Assembly: GCF_910592395.1 (NCBI RefSeq)
Contig: NC_088316.1
Coordinates: 18,786,001-18,850,000, forward strand
DNA: 64,000 nt
Reading direction: 5' to 3'
Source of the DNA: Lineus longissimus
Lineage: Eukaryota; Nemertea; Pilidiophora; Heteronemertea; Lineidae
The translations under genes were made by a program, and so were the position numbers. The notes beneath the pieces were generated by a model. It had not been told where the DNA came from. It did no database searches and saw only the letters and a program-made list of their open reading frames with translations. Within the stretch, counting starts at the first letter, position 1, and the number at the start of each line of letters is the position of its first letter. Positions 25,551 through 38,200 of this stretch are shown in pieces.

Positions 25551-25623
25551 GGCTCGTTGGTCTAGCGGTACGATTCTTGCTTGGGCTGCGAGAAGTCCCG
25601 AGTTCGACTCCCGTGCAATACAT
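25551..25623 (+). pseudogene. tRNA-Pro-like sequence (pseudogene or SINE head)
   Basis: Begins GGCTCGTTGGTCTAGCGGTA, very like eukaryotic tRNA-Pro, with an intact A box. The anticodon arm is CTTGC-TTGGGCT-GCGAG, which would give anticodon GGG, and a good B box follows (GAGTTCGACTCC). The T stem has mismatches and the 3' acceptor strand does not pair with the 5' strand, so it is unlikely to yield a working tRNA. It may be a tRNA pseudogene or the head of a tRNA-derived SINE. Confidence 0.6.
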
Positions 25624-25870
25624 TTTTTTGATAAGCTGGCCAAACGTCTGTGCTGCCACATGTTGTATAAATATTTTACACTGCGGGGGATCTGGGGGAT
25701 GTAATGTGGCTTGTTCCCCGTTCTCAATCTCAATCTTCTAATGAAGGATACTCTTTTCACCACGTTTTTATTTCCATTGTTATCGCCACGAGCTTGCAAT
25801 TAATATCTCGATCATTTTCAGCGAGCGATTTCCATTATTTGATGGGAAGGCACATGTCTTGTATGTCTCC

Positions 25871-26017
25871 CTGTTGAGACCATGTCACAACCAATCTGAT
25901 GGCAGAAGCTGTCACAATGTCCATGGCCTGAATACTGCTAGCCAAAACGATTCAATCTCCTCCTGTTGAGACCATGTCACAACCAATCTGATGACAGTCG
26001 CTGCTACAATGGGCCAT
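25871..26017. repeat. Two-unit tandem repeat, period 92 bp
   Basis: A 35-base segment beginning ctgttgagaccatgtcacaa occurs at 25871-25905 and again at 25963-25997 with one mismatch. Similarity extends in weaker form into the following 20 bases. Confidence 0.75.
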
Positions 26018-26917
26018 GTTTCGTTATTGTGTGGACAGACACCGTTGGAGCGGCGATTCTGGTTCTCAACCATCCTGATATAACCAGTGGTTTTCAATCA
26101 TACTCTGCCTGCCGATTGACGAGGTAGGAGTTTCAAAAACCTTAATCTCGGGATGGTTCTCAACCGGACTCCTCGTCGAACTCATCGATGCTCAAAGACT
26201 ACTCCCGAGCGCGTATTGAATGCCGTTCAACTCGTTCCTGAATGAATTCCATCAGATCTCCCCGCCCTGCCTCTTGACTGCTCACGGAAGAGACACTTAG
26301 CATAAACGACATAGAAAACACCCGGAATATTGTCCTCGGCTAATTCGATTTGGCGAGGCATTGACGCGCGCGTGCCGACCCGCAGCCCGATTGCCAATCT
26401 TCCAAGTGGCATGCGGACAATCGAGGACCAATCCAGCCAAGCAATTACTGAGATTAAAGCGATATCAAAATGCGCATCTCGGTTGTGCCATCAATCTTAT
26501 TGATCCAATCTCACGACCAGGTACGATACCCGTGAGTGACGGCTGAAACTCTAAGCTGGCATAAGAGGCACCATGTAAGAAAGAGGAGAATGACGATAAT
26601 CAGATAAATGATAAAACAAAAGGATATTGCATATGCATTTTAATTACACATGGACCTGTTTCAGCTGATGGGCAGGTTTCGCAACGGAAGACGAAGTACG
26701 AAGTATGTAAGGAAGGTTTATTTTGAAGATTGTTTCGATTCCTCTCCTAACTATTACATGTAAGCAGCGCGTAAGGATAACCTACGAGAGTCGAGTAATG
26801 AATCAACGCAGGACTTGATGACACCGCAGACATTCTAACTTCTTACTTTATCGTTCGTATACTACGGATTGCGAAACCTGCCCTGGCCTATAACTGGCGG
26901 GATACACGAATACCGAA

Positions 26918-26954
26918 GAAGATCAGACCTACAGCAGAAGATCAGACCTACAGC
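26918..26954. repeat. Exact two-unit tandem repeat, period 19 bp
   Basis: The 19-mer gaagatcagacctacagca is followed directly by 18 matching bases of a second unit. A short local duplication with no gene context. Confidence 0.85.
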
Positions 26955-28465
26955 CGCATCTTAAATTGAACTTCGGACAACCGTTTCTTTAGCCCACTTT
27001 TTCATTCATTAAGTATACTTTCTTATCTCTTATTGCGCAGAAAAAGCGCCGCAGTTACACGTAGCTCATAGATTCGGTCAGCTGAAGTAATACCAGCTTC
27101 GATATTGACCGAGGCGCGGTCTGAGGCGCAGAAAATAGAGGGGATCGTATTGAGCAAGACATATCCCTTTAAATTATTCTTATGCATGTATTAGTAATAA
27201 CCCGATTTGCTGAAATAGAGGCCAAGACATCACATAGTTGTCCTGCAATGACAGCTGGTGACAAACGACGTTAGATCGTCCTGCAACGGTTATATGATTA
27301 TATCGAGAGGTTATAGCAGCGTTCTGATAGTTGCTCTCACTGATATGCTGACTTGAAACTCAGACCACCTTGAAGAGAACCCACCTTGGGACGCGGTTTG
27401 ACGACCCAATGTTTGCCCACTGAATAACGAGTAATGTTAACTGAATTACTCCAATTACAGGATCCATTGGCCGCCGGGGAAAGTGATTACTTGATTGGAT
27501 TCTAAAGAAGGATAATCAAAGAATGATACGATAAATTGATCAACTCCGCACTTGGATTAACAAACCTCACTCGACCGACTGTGAAAACGCGTTGTCAAGT
27601 TTGAAGTGTTCGAATTTATGTTCCACTGCGCCTCCCTCTCCAGGGAGTTCTTTTGTTGAGAATGTGAACAACCTTCCAGAGAGTACCACGTTTATAAGCG
27701 CCAGGCAAACGGACAGTTAAGTCGCTGCATCCCGCCGACGGAGCAATATGACATGAGAATTTGGTTGGAATGCGGCCGCCGATTGGTTTAAATGCAATCA
27801 CCCGTCATGGTGTCATGGTATCGTCGCAAGTCGAAGCGACTAAAATCGCTCCTTTGCGTTGCGCTTTAGATGCTTTGTGGATACACAATCAGGCCCTATC
27901 AGTTAAACTGGTAGGGCCTACATGTACTTGGTAGTTGACGGGTATGACATAAGTATAGGCTCTTTTTCGTGGGAATTCAGTTTTTTTATTACATTGTGCA
28001 AGCTTTTATAGGATGAGAAATTTGAAAGCACTTATGCCAAGAAATTTAAAGGCAAAATCATTATTTTACAATGAATATTCCGCAATTCGGAGTAGGAAGC
28101 GTTCGGTTTCGGTCAAGCAATACCTGAGAAAGGATTTGATACATCGGCGGGTGGTAAAAAAAACCCGTCATGCCTCCGTCGGGCAAATCAACCGCCTTTC
28201 AACAATACGAACTAACCATGCTCTCGCGGCGGCCTTGGCATTATTGTTCAATCGCCGTAGAGTTTCCTTTTCCTTGATTAGATGGAACTCGAGAGGAGCT
28301 AAGTACACATCACGGGCGCAGATTCAACACAGGCGAGGTGATGAGACAGATGGGGTCCACTTTAGTGGTATTCCTGCCGCTGGTAGATCTTGCTCTGCAC
28401 AGTGGAATGCTTTGATGTTTGCTATCGCCGTAGCTGTAGTCGGTGATCTTAGATTAGATCTTAGA

Positions 28466-28735
28466 TTTTTTCACTTGTTTTTTTTTCGGCTCAAAATCCA
28501 GAAACATCATCAGCCCCCCAAAAAAATTGACTTTGAAAATTGTTCAGAATTTTGAATTTATGAAAAAATTCAACTCTGAAGCATGAAAAATGTTCTAAGT
28601 CCAAATATGTTTTTTCACTTGTTTTGGTTCTTCTCAAAATGAAGAAACATCATCAGCCCCTAAAAAATTTTGGCTTTGAAAATTTTTCAGAGTTTTTAAC
28701 TTCTGAAAAAAATTCAACTCTGAAGGATGACAAAA
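28466..28735. repeat. Two-unit tandem repeat, period about 144 bp
   Basis: Both units start ttttttcacttgtttt and share aaacatcatcagcccc, ttcaga and aaattcaactctgaag in the same order. Units are diverged by several substitutions and small indels. The repeat overlaps the 3' end of a 180-codon open frame that I do not believe is coding. Confidence 0.8.
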
Positions 28736-31253
28736 TTATTTTTAATAGCGGGACGTTTTTCCTGGCCGGGCGACCTGCTATATCATGTTCTTACCAGCAG
28801 ATGATAATAACAGTTAAGGGCCGTCCCACCAGAAGAAGCACTCCGCTTCGAGATGTGGCGACTGTTCATCATCCGACAGCGCGCGAGGGCACACGGGTGA
28901 TCAATTAACGTCAAAACATTCATTAGCGAATGGCGGATGTACAATATAATGTCTGTGGTAATTCAATAAGGGGGGACTGGTGCCTTTATAGAGCAACTTG
29001 CCGCTGGAATGGATGGTTGCAAAGCAGGAGATAGATTGACTGCTGGGCCGTTCTCCTCTTATTTCTGAGTTATGACTAACAGCGCTGACTTTTGTATATG
29101 ATTGAAGTTTGCGAACTGTCCTTTTTCAGAAAAAACAACAACAATAAATTTCGAAATATAGAAACAGTGCTGAGTTCTTAAAGCTGACGGGTAACCCACA
29201 TGCCCTGCCAGTCATGCAAATATCGGATAGGCTTAAAAGTTAAATGTTCTTCTGATGCGTTCAATTTGAAATAACGTTTACACGTCCGGTTTTAATGCCA
29301 GTGAACGCAGTCAAAATCAGTACTGAACCGCCAGGTTAAGTACTGAACCATCAGCTGTCAGACAGTCCCTGAATGATCCCTTCATTCAGTTGCGGTCATG
29401 CAGGCGCAGTGGACACCAAATTGCCACGTCAACATCATTTGAACCACCAGGTTAAGTAAAGGTACATGTTGTAACATTTGAGATGATATCTTAGTGTTGG
29501 AGCTAGGTTACCAAATATTCAAGAATTGGAATCAATATGTGTCAAGGTTTATTTGTATACAGTAGTATAACGAGAGTTAGAACGACCGAAGTTGCCAGCT
29601 GCCTTGGTCATCTTCGTCAGAAAAGAGCACTTTACATCCAAGTGACATCCGAGTCTACTGTGTCAAAGGTAAACAATTTGCAATAAATGGAAATCCCCGG
29701 TGAATCCGCCAGCATTTCATGTCCCATCACCAAATTGCCCGGCCAAAACGAGAGACATTTTTCATCCGCTTTCCAAATGTTCCCAGTGGCATTGTTTCAT
29801 TAGATTAGAGGTTTGTGGCCGAGAGACGAAGCATCTGGATTATTCAACTCAAGAGCATGAGCTACAGAATCTGGTATAGACTGTTTGTTTCCTTCTGAAA
29901 CCAAGGAAACCCAAGGGACCATCGCTTGCTCCATGTTTGCCGTCAGATTCATTCGAGATGTATAAAGTTACTTCTTCGGTGGAAAGCTCCAGACACCGTA
30001 TATACCACGCTGGCCACAGTTAGACATTCGTGAGGTCGTCAAGGCGACCAAATGAAAATACAAGACCGTATTCAAGACATTCAGCGAAATAGTTCATTGG
30101 TGTGGTTGCTGGCGTGAGACGAGTTCAATTTTAACTTCAATAATAAGTCTTGGTTTCAGTTGTCATGTCAAAATGAGAGACAAACTCATGGATTGTTAGC
30201 CTGGATCTAATGTGCCATATCTTCGCCGGAGTACTTGTCGGAAGAATTCTTCAATGGCCCTTTTAATGCATTTAAGTCTCAAATGAACCGGTTGGGGCGT
30301 CATCTTTGACACCACACGGAGTTCAGAAAAAGGTGAAAATTCGACCAAAAGAATCACCACATGAAACGCCTCCAATCAATTGTATTGATGGATACATGCG
30401 GAGTAAATGCTTAAATGGTAATAGTTATACGCCACGGAGCACGCTTGATTAGGTTTACCAGTTTAGTTAATGGTGATATTCCGATTGGATCATGATAATG
30501 ATGCACTAAACACCCCGTAAGCTAATAACGCGTGCACCAACCCGTTAAGGCTTTGCCCTGGGATTCCAAAACTAAATTTTCCCAACAAGCCAGATTTGTA
30601 GAAATATGATTTATAACTGCCAACGTGCTTTTTGATGGTGTCCGTCTGCGTCTATGACGCGTGTCCCGTTATTAAGATGGGACGTAGCAACCTCTTGAAA
30701 TCAGTAATACATGTATACTGACACTGGCGATATATCCACAACAATATCAATATTAGTGGGATTTCCACTCGTTACCAACAACCATTATGGAGATAATACG
30801 CTACTACGAGCTAGTTGTTGCCGATTTTGCATCGATGATGTTGTGATGACATGACGCTCAGTCCAGAAGCTTTATAGATAAGTACTACACACATTCGAAA
30901 ACACTACTTGATTCCAATAGAATCCACTCAAACCTCTTTGCAAATCCGCCATTGATGACGCCATTGGCTCTACAGCTACTTCTCCTGACTTAGATTCTAA
31001 CATTTTCGAAAAAGTCCGATAATGTCGCCTGGTCGACGTTAAAAGTACAATGCTTTTGCGTGAATAATTGACGATGTCAATAACTAATAACGAGAAAGCT
31101 ATAACTGCGGTGGAAAATAACTGCCGCGTCAGACTGAATCCGTTTTCTGCGATTGTCTTGCTTCCGAATTACTGTACTATACGAGCTGATAGGTACCAGA
31201 AGTAACTGCACATCGCTGTTCAGGGCGATCTTTCGTTACGTGTAGTCGCCCTT

Positions 31254-31394
31254 GTCGATCGACCCCCACGAAAGTTGTTACGTCGGGTGCGATGTTATCC
31301 AGATTTGCCCTGATAACCCTTTGAAAAGACAGAAGAACAATTGGAACCAATAGGCCTCGGTGCGAGTGGGCTTTGTTCAAAGACAATAGACTGT
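31254..31394. repeat. Dispersed repeat, copy A
   Basis: Shares about 135 bp with copy B at 34553-34688 in the same orientation, including cgaccccca-gaa, gtgttatc-agattt, aaccctttga/ca, aggcctcggtgc and aaagacaatagactgt. The two are diverged and flank PHOX2 exon 1. Confidence 0.75.
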
Positions 31395-32229
31395 GGGTTA
31401 TATATAAGCTCGGCGTCTATTGTATTAACTGCGAAGTTAGGGACAATAAACGTATTGTTCAGTTATGTAATTATGAGACTTAATCATGAGGCTGCTTAAA
31501 ATCAAACTCTGGTCCGGTTGCGCAAAGTGGTCACACCCCAATAAAGCGCCGCATTCTCTGAGAGTACTGTACTGTAACAGATATATATTACAATTGTATA
31601 TTATCATTATCATATGACAATGAAATGATAATAAAATCGGATGGCAGAAAAGCGGATAATTATGTTTAGCAATGTGACATACTGATGAAGAAGCAACATG
31701 ACGTTTGGCTTCACGCTCGATGGTGACCATAATCCACTCAAAGCGTTCCTTTTGTTGTGCCATAAGAGTTTAATTTGAGAGCTTTGATGGCAGAATGGTT
31801 GTTAGACCAAGAATCAATGATTTGGTTTACAAATGTCCCACCGCCCCAGGCCACCCCCATCATGATATTAAATCGAAGCCCATTGTGTAATTACTGGAGA
31901 GCAAAATAAATGTGATCCTCATCATTGATGATATGCGCCGAAGCGACAGTTTCAAGCACACCACCACCTGCTTGTGGCAACGCCTCTGAATAATCCATGA
32001 GACAGTCGTCTGCGATAACCTGGGGTTCTTGAAACCTCCAGTAACTGACAGGGTCGAATCTTAAGTTGATTCTAATTGGATGAACCCGGAATACTTCTGG
32101 GAGATGCGAAATCATAGAAAATTTCCCCGTTTTGAAAGTATGAAATAAAACTTAGACCACAGTCTCCGAAAACTGATCTCCGACGAGGATCGTGTTGTGT
32201 TATCCGAGAATCGACACTATTTTCGTAAA

Positions 32230-35200
32230 ATGGATTATTCCTATTTAAACCAAGGAGGTTTCGACCCAACGAGTTGCTCCCTGACTGGAATGGAAACGGG
32301 CCTACCAAATTGCAGCATCCCTTGCACCTACCCCGAACTTGGACCATGTGGACAGGTCACCCAGACATACCGGTACAACACGGTGAGGGGGTTCGCCAAC
32401 CCCTCCATCAGTTCGGCCAGCTGTAGTATGATGCCGAGACCCCGAGACCATCACCAGCCGACAGTCTTCCCTTCTGGTGGGTAAACCAAATTTTCTGGTA
32501 TATAAGACTGCCTACGTCGCCGAAATAAGATTTAGACAAACGAAAATTGTTTTACTGTTCTTTAACTTTGTTAGTGGGAGCGACTCAAATGCTATTACTG
32601 AGCGAAATTGAATTATTTAATTTAAAGCGAAAAATTTTGCATAATTTTCACCGGCAGCCTGAAGAATCTATTTATTTAGATATAAAAATTTATAAAACAG
32701 TGAGACGACATTTTTAGGATTCGGGAGATAAATATATCAGCGAATTTACAGTCTTTACAAACAAAGAATAACGGGGATATAAGGGAGTTGCAATAATGTT
32801 AACTCAGGCCGTCAGCTCAGCGCACCGCGTAATAGGGTTTACGCGTTCCCCATAGCTTGCAAATTGAATAGATAAAATTTAATAAACCCCACCGAAAGGA
32901 GATAACAAAATAAGAGGTCACAGATATATTAATTTTTACTCTGTCTATAAAATTACCGTTGTGTACAGGGTTGATTTCAGGCTGATGGGCAACACTAATT
33001 TGGGTTTGCTAGCTAATTTGTAGGCATGGGAGTAGGGATGATTTCTCTATGAAGCGCTTTATTGCTTGCTGCGGACAAACACTGGGCAACACTTGTTGGG
33101 CTGGTCTCAGAAAATGTTATAGCTCAGGCAGCGTGTATTGTGTTAAGGCGTTTAAGACTATCATTCTATGCCATTTCTTGCATCTTCTAACGTGTTTTTT
33201 TCTTCTTCATGAAATCATTATTTTCTGCAATGGCAACGAATTAAGGCCCTAGAATTCGTTCGGCTGTAACAAGCTTTTCGAACGTGTCGCGCCTTGCATC
33301 GGTTAGTTTTATTTTATACCAGAATCTCTTAATGCATGCATATCAATATTTCTTAACGAAATTATTTCTAATTTTTATCATCAATATATACAACTGTATC
33401 ATCAATATGCATTCCTTACCATCGTACATACTTTAAAAATGTCAATTTTGTAAGCTGAAATCTTTTATTTGCAATGATTTTCCCGCCATATTCGACTTCC
33501 AAATTTCGTCGGACAAATTTGTGATATTCACCCTTCATACAAAAGGAAGCTTTTTTCACTCTCATATCAAACAGATCCACCCTCGTTAAGTGGCGTTAGC
33601 ATATTTATTTCGTATCATTCCATGAAACTCTCGTTTTTTTTCTCTGTAATTCTCTGTAATAATTTACGTGACTGTTGTTGCGCGTGGACTCGAAATAAAA
33701 GTTTCTGAAAATCTTTGAGTGTTTTTCGGCCAACACTATAAACATGCACTCCTTTGAGAATTATCAGCAAAATGAAAAAATCCTTTTTTTCAGAATCTCA
33801 AAAACCAAATTCGCGGGGTTTTCACTTCCCGGAAAAGTGTCGTGCATGTATTGGCCGTAAAACTTTTAAACCGTTTGATGTGCGAATCCTTAATTTGGAT
33901 AGAAAAGATTTCACAGTATTATCGCATGATACAATAACTAAGAATCAAACCATTCAAAGTTGCAGCATTTTGTATATATTCATGTTTGTTGAATGCGCTT
34001 CCTTACTGTAGAATTATCCGTGAAACTGTTCGTTTCATATCGAAAATAAAACTGCAAGTCAAAACGCTAATGGAAATTTCTTGTGTGCAATGTCCAACAA
34101 CTTGAATCGAGCTCGTACATAATTCAAAATATCCCGAAAAAAATACTGTTTTACCGCTACATCGACCGTTTTCCAGTCCTTGTAATGGGAGATAACGCGA
34201 TCGGGCTAAAGCACAATCGCTTAGGCAAACTGGACGTTTTTGTTGTTAGCGATAAGACATTATTTAAAGCTATGATTTTACTCGACTCATGTACAACAGT
34301 TATGTGTACAGCTAAATAAATTTGAATAACCCAATGGAATTAAATTGAAATATTTACGCAAATCTATCTTCTCGTGAGAGGGTTGTAATTTGATTTGGTT
34401 GCTTTATCTTCAAACTATTAGTTTATGAATTAAATATCAGTGAAAGTTCAAATCATGTACACTTATATATTCGAAATAGAGAGACGCAAGAGGTTAATCA
34501 CTGTAACGTTTTTCATTACCGGTACGTTTATTTGCCGTTGGCGGTTTAGGCCTCATCGACCCCCATGAAGCTGTTTCGTGCTGGTCGGTGTTATCAAGAT
34601 TTGCGCTGAAAACCCTTTCATGAGATAGCAGAACAATGGGAATTCAGGCCTCGGTGCCAGCGAGCTTTGTTTAAAGACAATAGACTGTATTTGGCCAGGC
34701 CTAAATTTCAACTGTGAGATAAGAGGTAAAAGACGTGATGTTGTTAGGTTGGTCATCACTCATTTCCAGTTCGTCAATAACATCTCAAAAACAATATAAG
34801 ACCGGTAATTTACCACTGAACATACTACATTTTCGCAACCAATGATCAATTTGTCTAGTAGCAATCACGCTCAGTTCCGAAGTCTCGGGCAGTTCATATT
34901 TAAGGCTACGAAATTTGCAGAGGTGCATTAATAATCCTAACTGTGAGACCACTCCGTCAAGCCTGCTAGGGCCATCCACAATTCAAAAGACCCACTTTCG
35001 TTTGATACGGCACCCCCGCCAGAATTTGGCCATGACCATATAACTAACCCCTTAATAAATTTACAAATTTCTCATTTTGGACAGAAGTCGAGTCTAAGAA
35101 TACTTCATTAACCATGTTCATTCGTTAATAACGCATTAACGGTATTAATAATCCTTCATTAATTAAACTTTCTTTGATAAAGCTGAAAACGCGTCAAGAT

Positions 35201-38200
35201 GTCATTGTATTAAACCCTTATTTTACCAAAATTACTATATTTTATGAATTATTCCTAATAACGTCTTAATCACTTTCTTGAAACTAAATGTATAATCGTT
35301 CTCTTAGTACACCTCCTAAGGAGCCATTTAACCTCTCCTGCCATGTTTCTACCTCTTTAGCACCAGAGCCAATAAGACAATTAAGAGTCTGTTACAATCA
35401 CAGCCACTTATTATGATATCAATTTCCGGGGGAGCCACGCGTCTGAAATACGCGGTTCAACTGGCGCAGTGGGCTGCAGGAATCTGCATGGGCACGACGC
35501 ACGCTTTCGCAGTACCTCAGCCGACGGGCGTAAACTGAATAGCCCACTACGGGAATGGACAAGCTTGGTTCCAGTAGTTGCAAGGGGTTCTGCCATCTGT
35601 CCTATGGTTAAGTTTACGAGCAGGAGTAAGAGAGCATTTGATCAGAGAATGAGAGTTTCTGTTTTGAATCTGCCTGTTGGCTATTGGCAGGTGCTATTAG
35701 AATCAAGTCTGCGATTGTGCTTTGGTCTTGTCGTTTTTAACAGATTTGCAGAATACTATGCACGAAAAACCAGAGTCAGTCGTATCGCACGTCGTTAGTG
35801 CTGAGTGTTCACCTGACGTTTAGGATGCAGAATACGGACAGGTCGAGCCGAATTATTAAATATCGCACATGATATTGATGCTATGGGCCTACGGAGACCC
35901 GAAACCTATAGGCACCATATAAGATTGTCTTAGTCCGTGGCGGCACAGCTAGCCTCATCTAATGTTCCGGTTGTGCATACTGTCAGAACACCGTCTTCCA
36001 TTGACGGCGATAGTAATAACACCGGTTGTGCTAAATACACTTTTATGATTTTCGGCCATGAAAAACTGTTCTCATCTCTCGAAATTTATTCATTGCATTT
36101 TCGCAACTTTGGGCCAGGGACGAATGTCTCGCATCTGTCGAGAAGAAACGTTATACAAATCTGCGTAACAGACGGGCGACCTCCGCTGGCATTCTCGCGA
36201 GAATCGCGCGAACGGCACGCGCCATACCGGCTGTATTCGACTCCCGGCCGTGCTCCACTCTTCCGGGCCGACAGGCCGCAATAGCACGTAGACTGCTGCC
36301 TCTTGTAGAGAGCGGGGCCGACGAACTGCAGTAGCATTTTATCAGTTCACGTTATCCTCTATCTTTCCTTTTGGCTTATGTATCTTACTCGAAATCTAGG
36401 TGGCGGTTCTTAACTGTTTGTTATTTTCAAACTTTTAGTTTTCATTCCTGACTTAGTCAATGAAAACATTTCTTGACTCGGACATTTTGACCTCACCCAA
36501 TATTTTATTTCTGTTCTTTTCTTTCAGATCGGGTGTTTTCTGGTTTGCCATATAAAATGTACTCGCACACACATGATGCATCAATAAGTCCTGAGAAACG
36601 AAAGCAAAGACGAATCCGAACGACGTTCACAAGTGCGCAGCTAAAAGAATTAGAAAAGGCATTCGCCGAGACACATTACCCAGATATTTATACGCGAGAA
36701 GAAATAGCAATGAAAATAGACCTGACGGAAGCACGAGTACAAGTAAGTAATTAGCATAATCAGAGTTCTCAACAGAAAAGTTTGCGCAGACTATTTTCGC
36801 GAGCATGACTTACTCGCAAAAATCGCGAAAATATCATACACGCGAACTTTTTCTGTGTTCATATATCAAACCCAGTGATTACCGGTTTCACCCGCAGACG
36901 ACTTGAGCGTCCCTTTCGTTGTCACACATAAGCTATATACAGGAGCGATTATAATTGAAGGCAGTTTCCATTTTAGAAATCGCTCGTCTGCGCGGTGCGT
37001 AACGCTCCCCTCGCCGCGACGGTTTCATTACGGCGCGAAATCGAGATCTCAGGCTTTCGGGTTGATGAGAGGCAAAGTGTTGAATTATCACCAGGATTCC
37101 AATTGTTTAATGGTACGCCTTAGATCTTGATGGAGTCCCATATAAAACCAATCAGGCGTCCTTGTGACGAAGACCGAGCTTTCAAGCGGCCCAGAGCCGC
37201 TAGAACCCGATTGGCGCATTAGTCGGCTGGGCGACTCCGAGGAGTTACTAATTTAATTAGCGGCAACCGCGGCAGAAAAATGACTGTGCGTCGATTCGCA
37301 AGTGTGATATTAGGACTCAATTTTGCGGAGCCTAATGTGGAAACGATAAAAGTAACGGATGAAATATTCATCATTGGAAGATGAATTGTCAGGGTGATTG
37401 GTATGTGGTCGCAAAGGATTCCGCTTGGATAGCATACTGGAGGTGCGCACAAGCGAGTAATCTCATGATTGCTGCTTGTTGTGGGGGGGGGGGGGCTCAT
37501 GTCCGCGATCGCAACGTCAACTCAATTTTATTTTATCGTGGACCTAAACTCAAAATCCATGTTGACACTGTAAACCGTCTTTATACCGCATTTTGGAACC
37601 TGTAAACCTGTATGATACTTTCGAATCTGGTCCCAGACGCTATTCATTGATTGGTTTTTGCTCGGTGACGACCATCATGGCCCGTCGGCTATCCTGACAA
37701 ATCTAACATCCCGACGCTCGATAAAATTCCTCCCGCCAATGTATAAACATCTTTTAATATCATTATTTCTGTGCGTCTAATGCAAGCTCGTCCACAATTT
37801 GTCCTGAGCTCGTAGCTAAGGATAGAAAATGTAGATGCGTCAGTTTGTTGGTGTCTTTCGAGGATGAGGTTCCCGTCATGACCGTCGGCCGCGGGCTGCT
37901 GATGCAAAAACCAGAGCAGGTGGGCTGAACGCGGCGCTGGAAATTAATCAACGTTTAATCAAATCAGCCGAGAAACTGTTCTGATTAAAGCAAGCAATTT
38001 GCACTCGGGAGAAACAGACGAAGATGACTTGATATATCAATGATTAGTCATGTCAGTGGACAGAAGATCACAGCCATTGTCTTGGAAACATGTGCGGATA
38101 GCAAAAAGATAGCTCGTGATCAGTCTGTGATGAGTGATTTGTGTTCACTGGGTCCCAACGGGGATTGTTTAATTTAGAGACCATTCTTGATCACTTTACG

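Larger units (their letters stand above)
23441..32229. other. VPS36-PHOX2 intergenic region
   Basis: About 8.8 kb with no supported protein gene. It holds the VPS36 3' UTR, degenerate tandem repeats at 23.87-24.18 kb, a hairpin at 24.66 kb, a tRNA-Pro-like sequence at 25.55 kb, and short tandem duplications at 25.87, 26.92 and 28.47 kb. One copy of a dispersed repeat lies at 31.25 kb. Some homeodomain-type TAAT/ATTA-containing stretches (for example 24.83-24.91 kb) could be PHOX2 regulatory DNA, but conservation cannot be judged here. Confidence 0.55.

Noticed and set aside
28013-28555. 180-codon open frame on the plus strand
   Set aside because: No recognisable motif, no homologue I know, Arg/His-rich composition, and its 3' part overlaps a tandem repeat. 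Likely chance.
35411-35798. Overlapping frames on both strands in PHOX2 intron 1
   Set aside because: No splice context or family signature; GC-richer local sequence lengthens chance frames.
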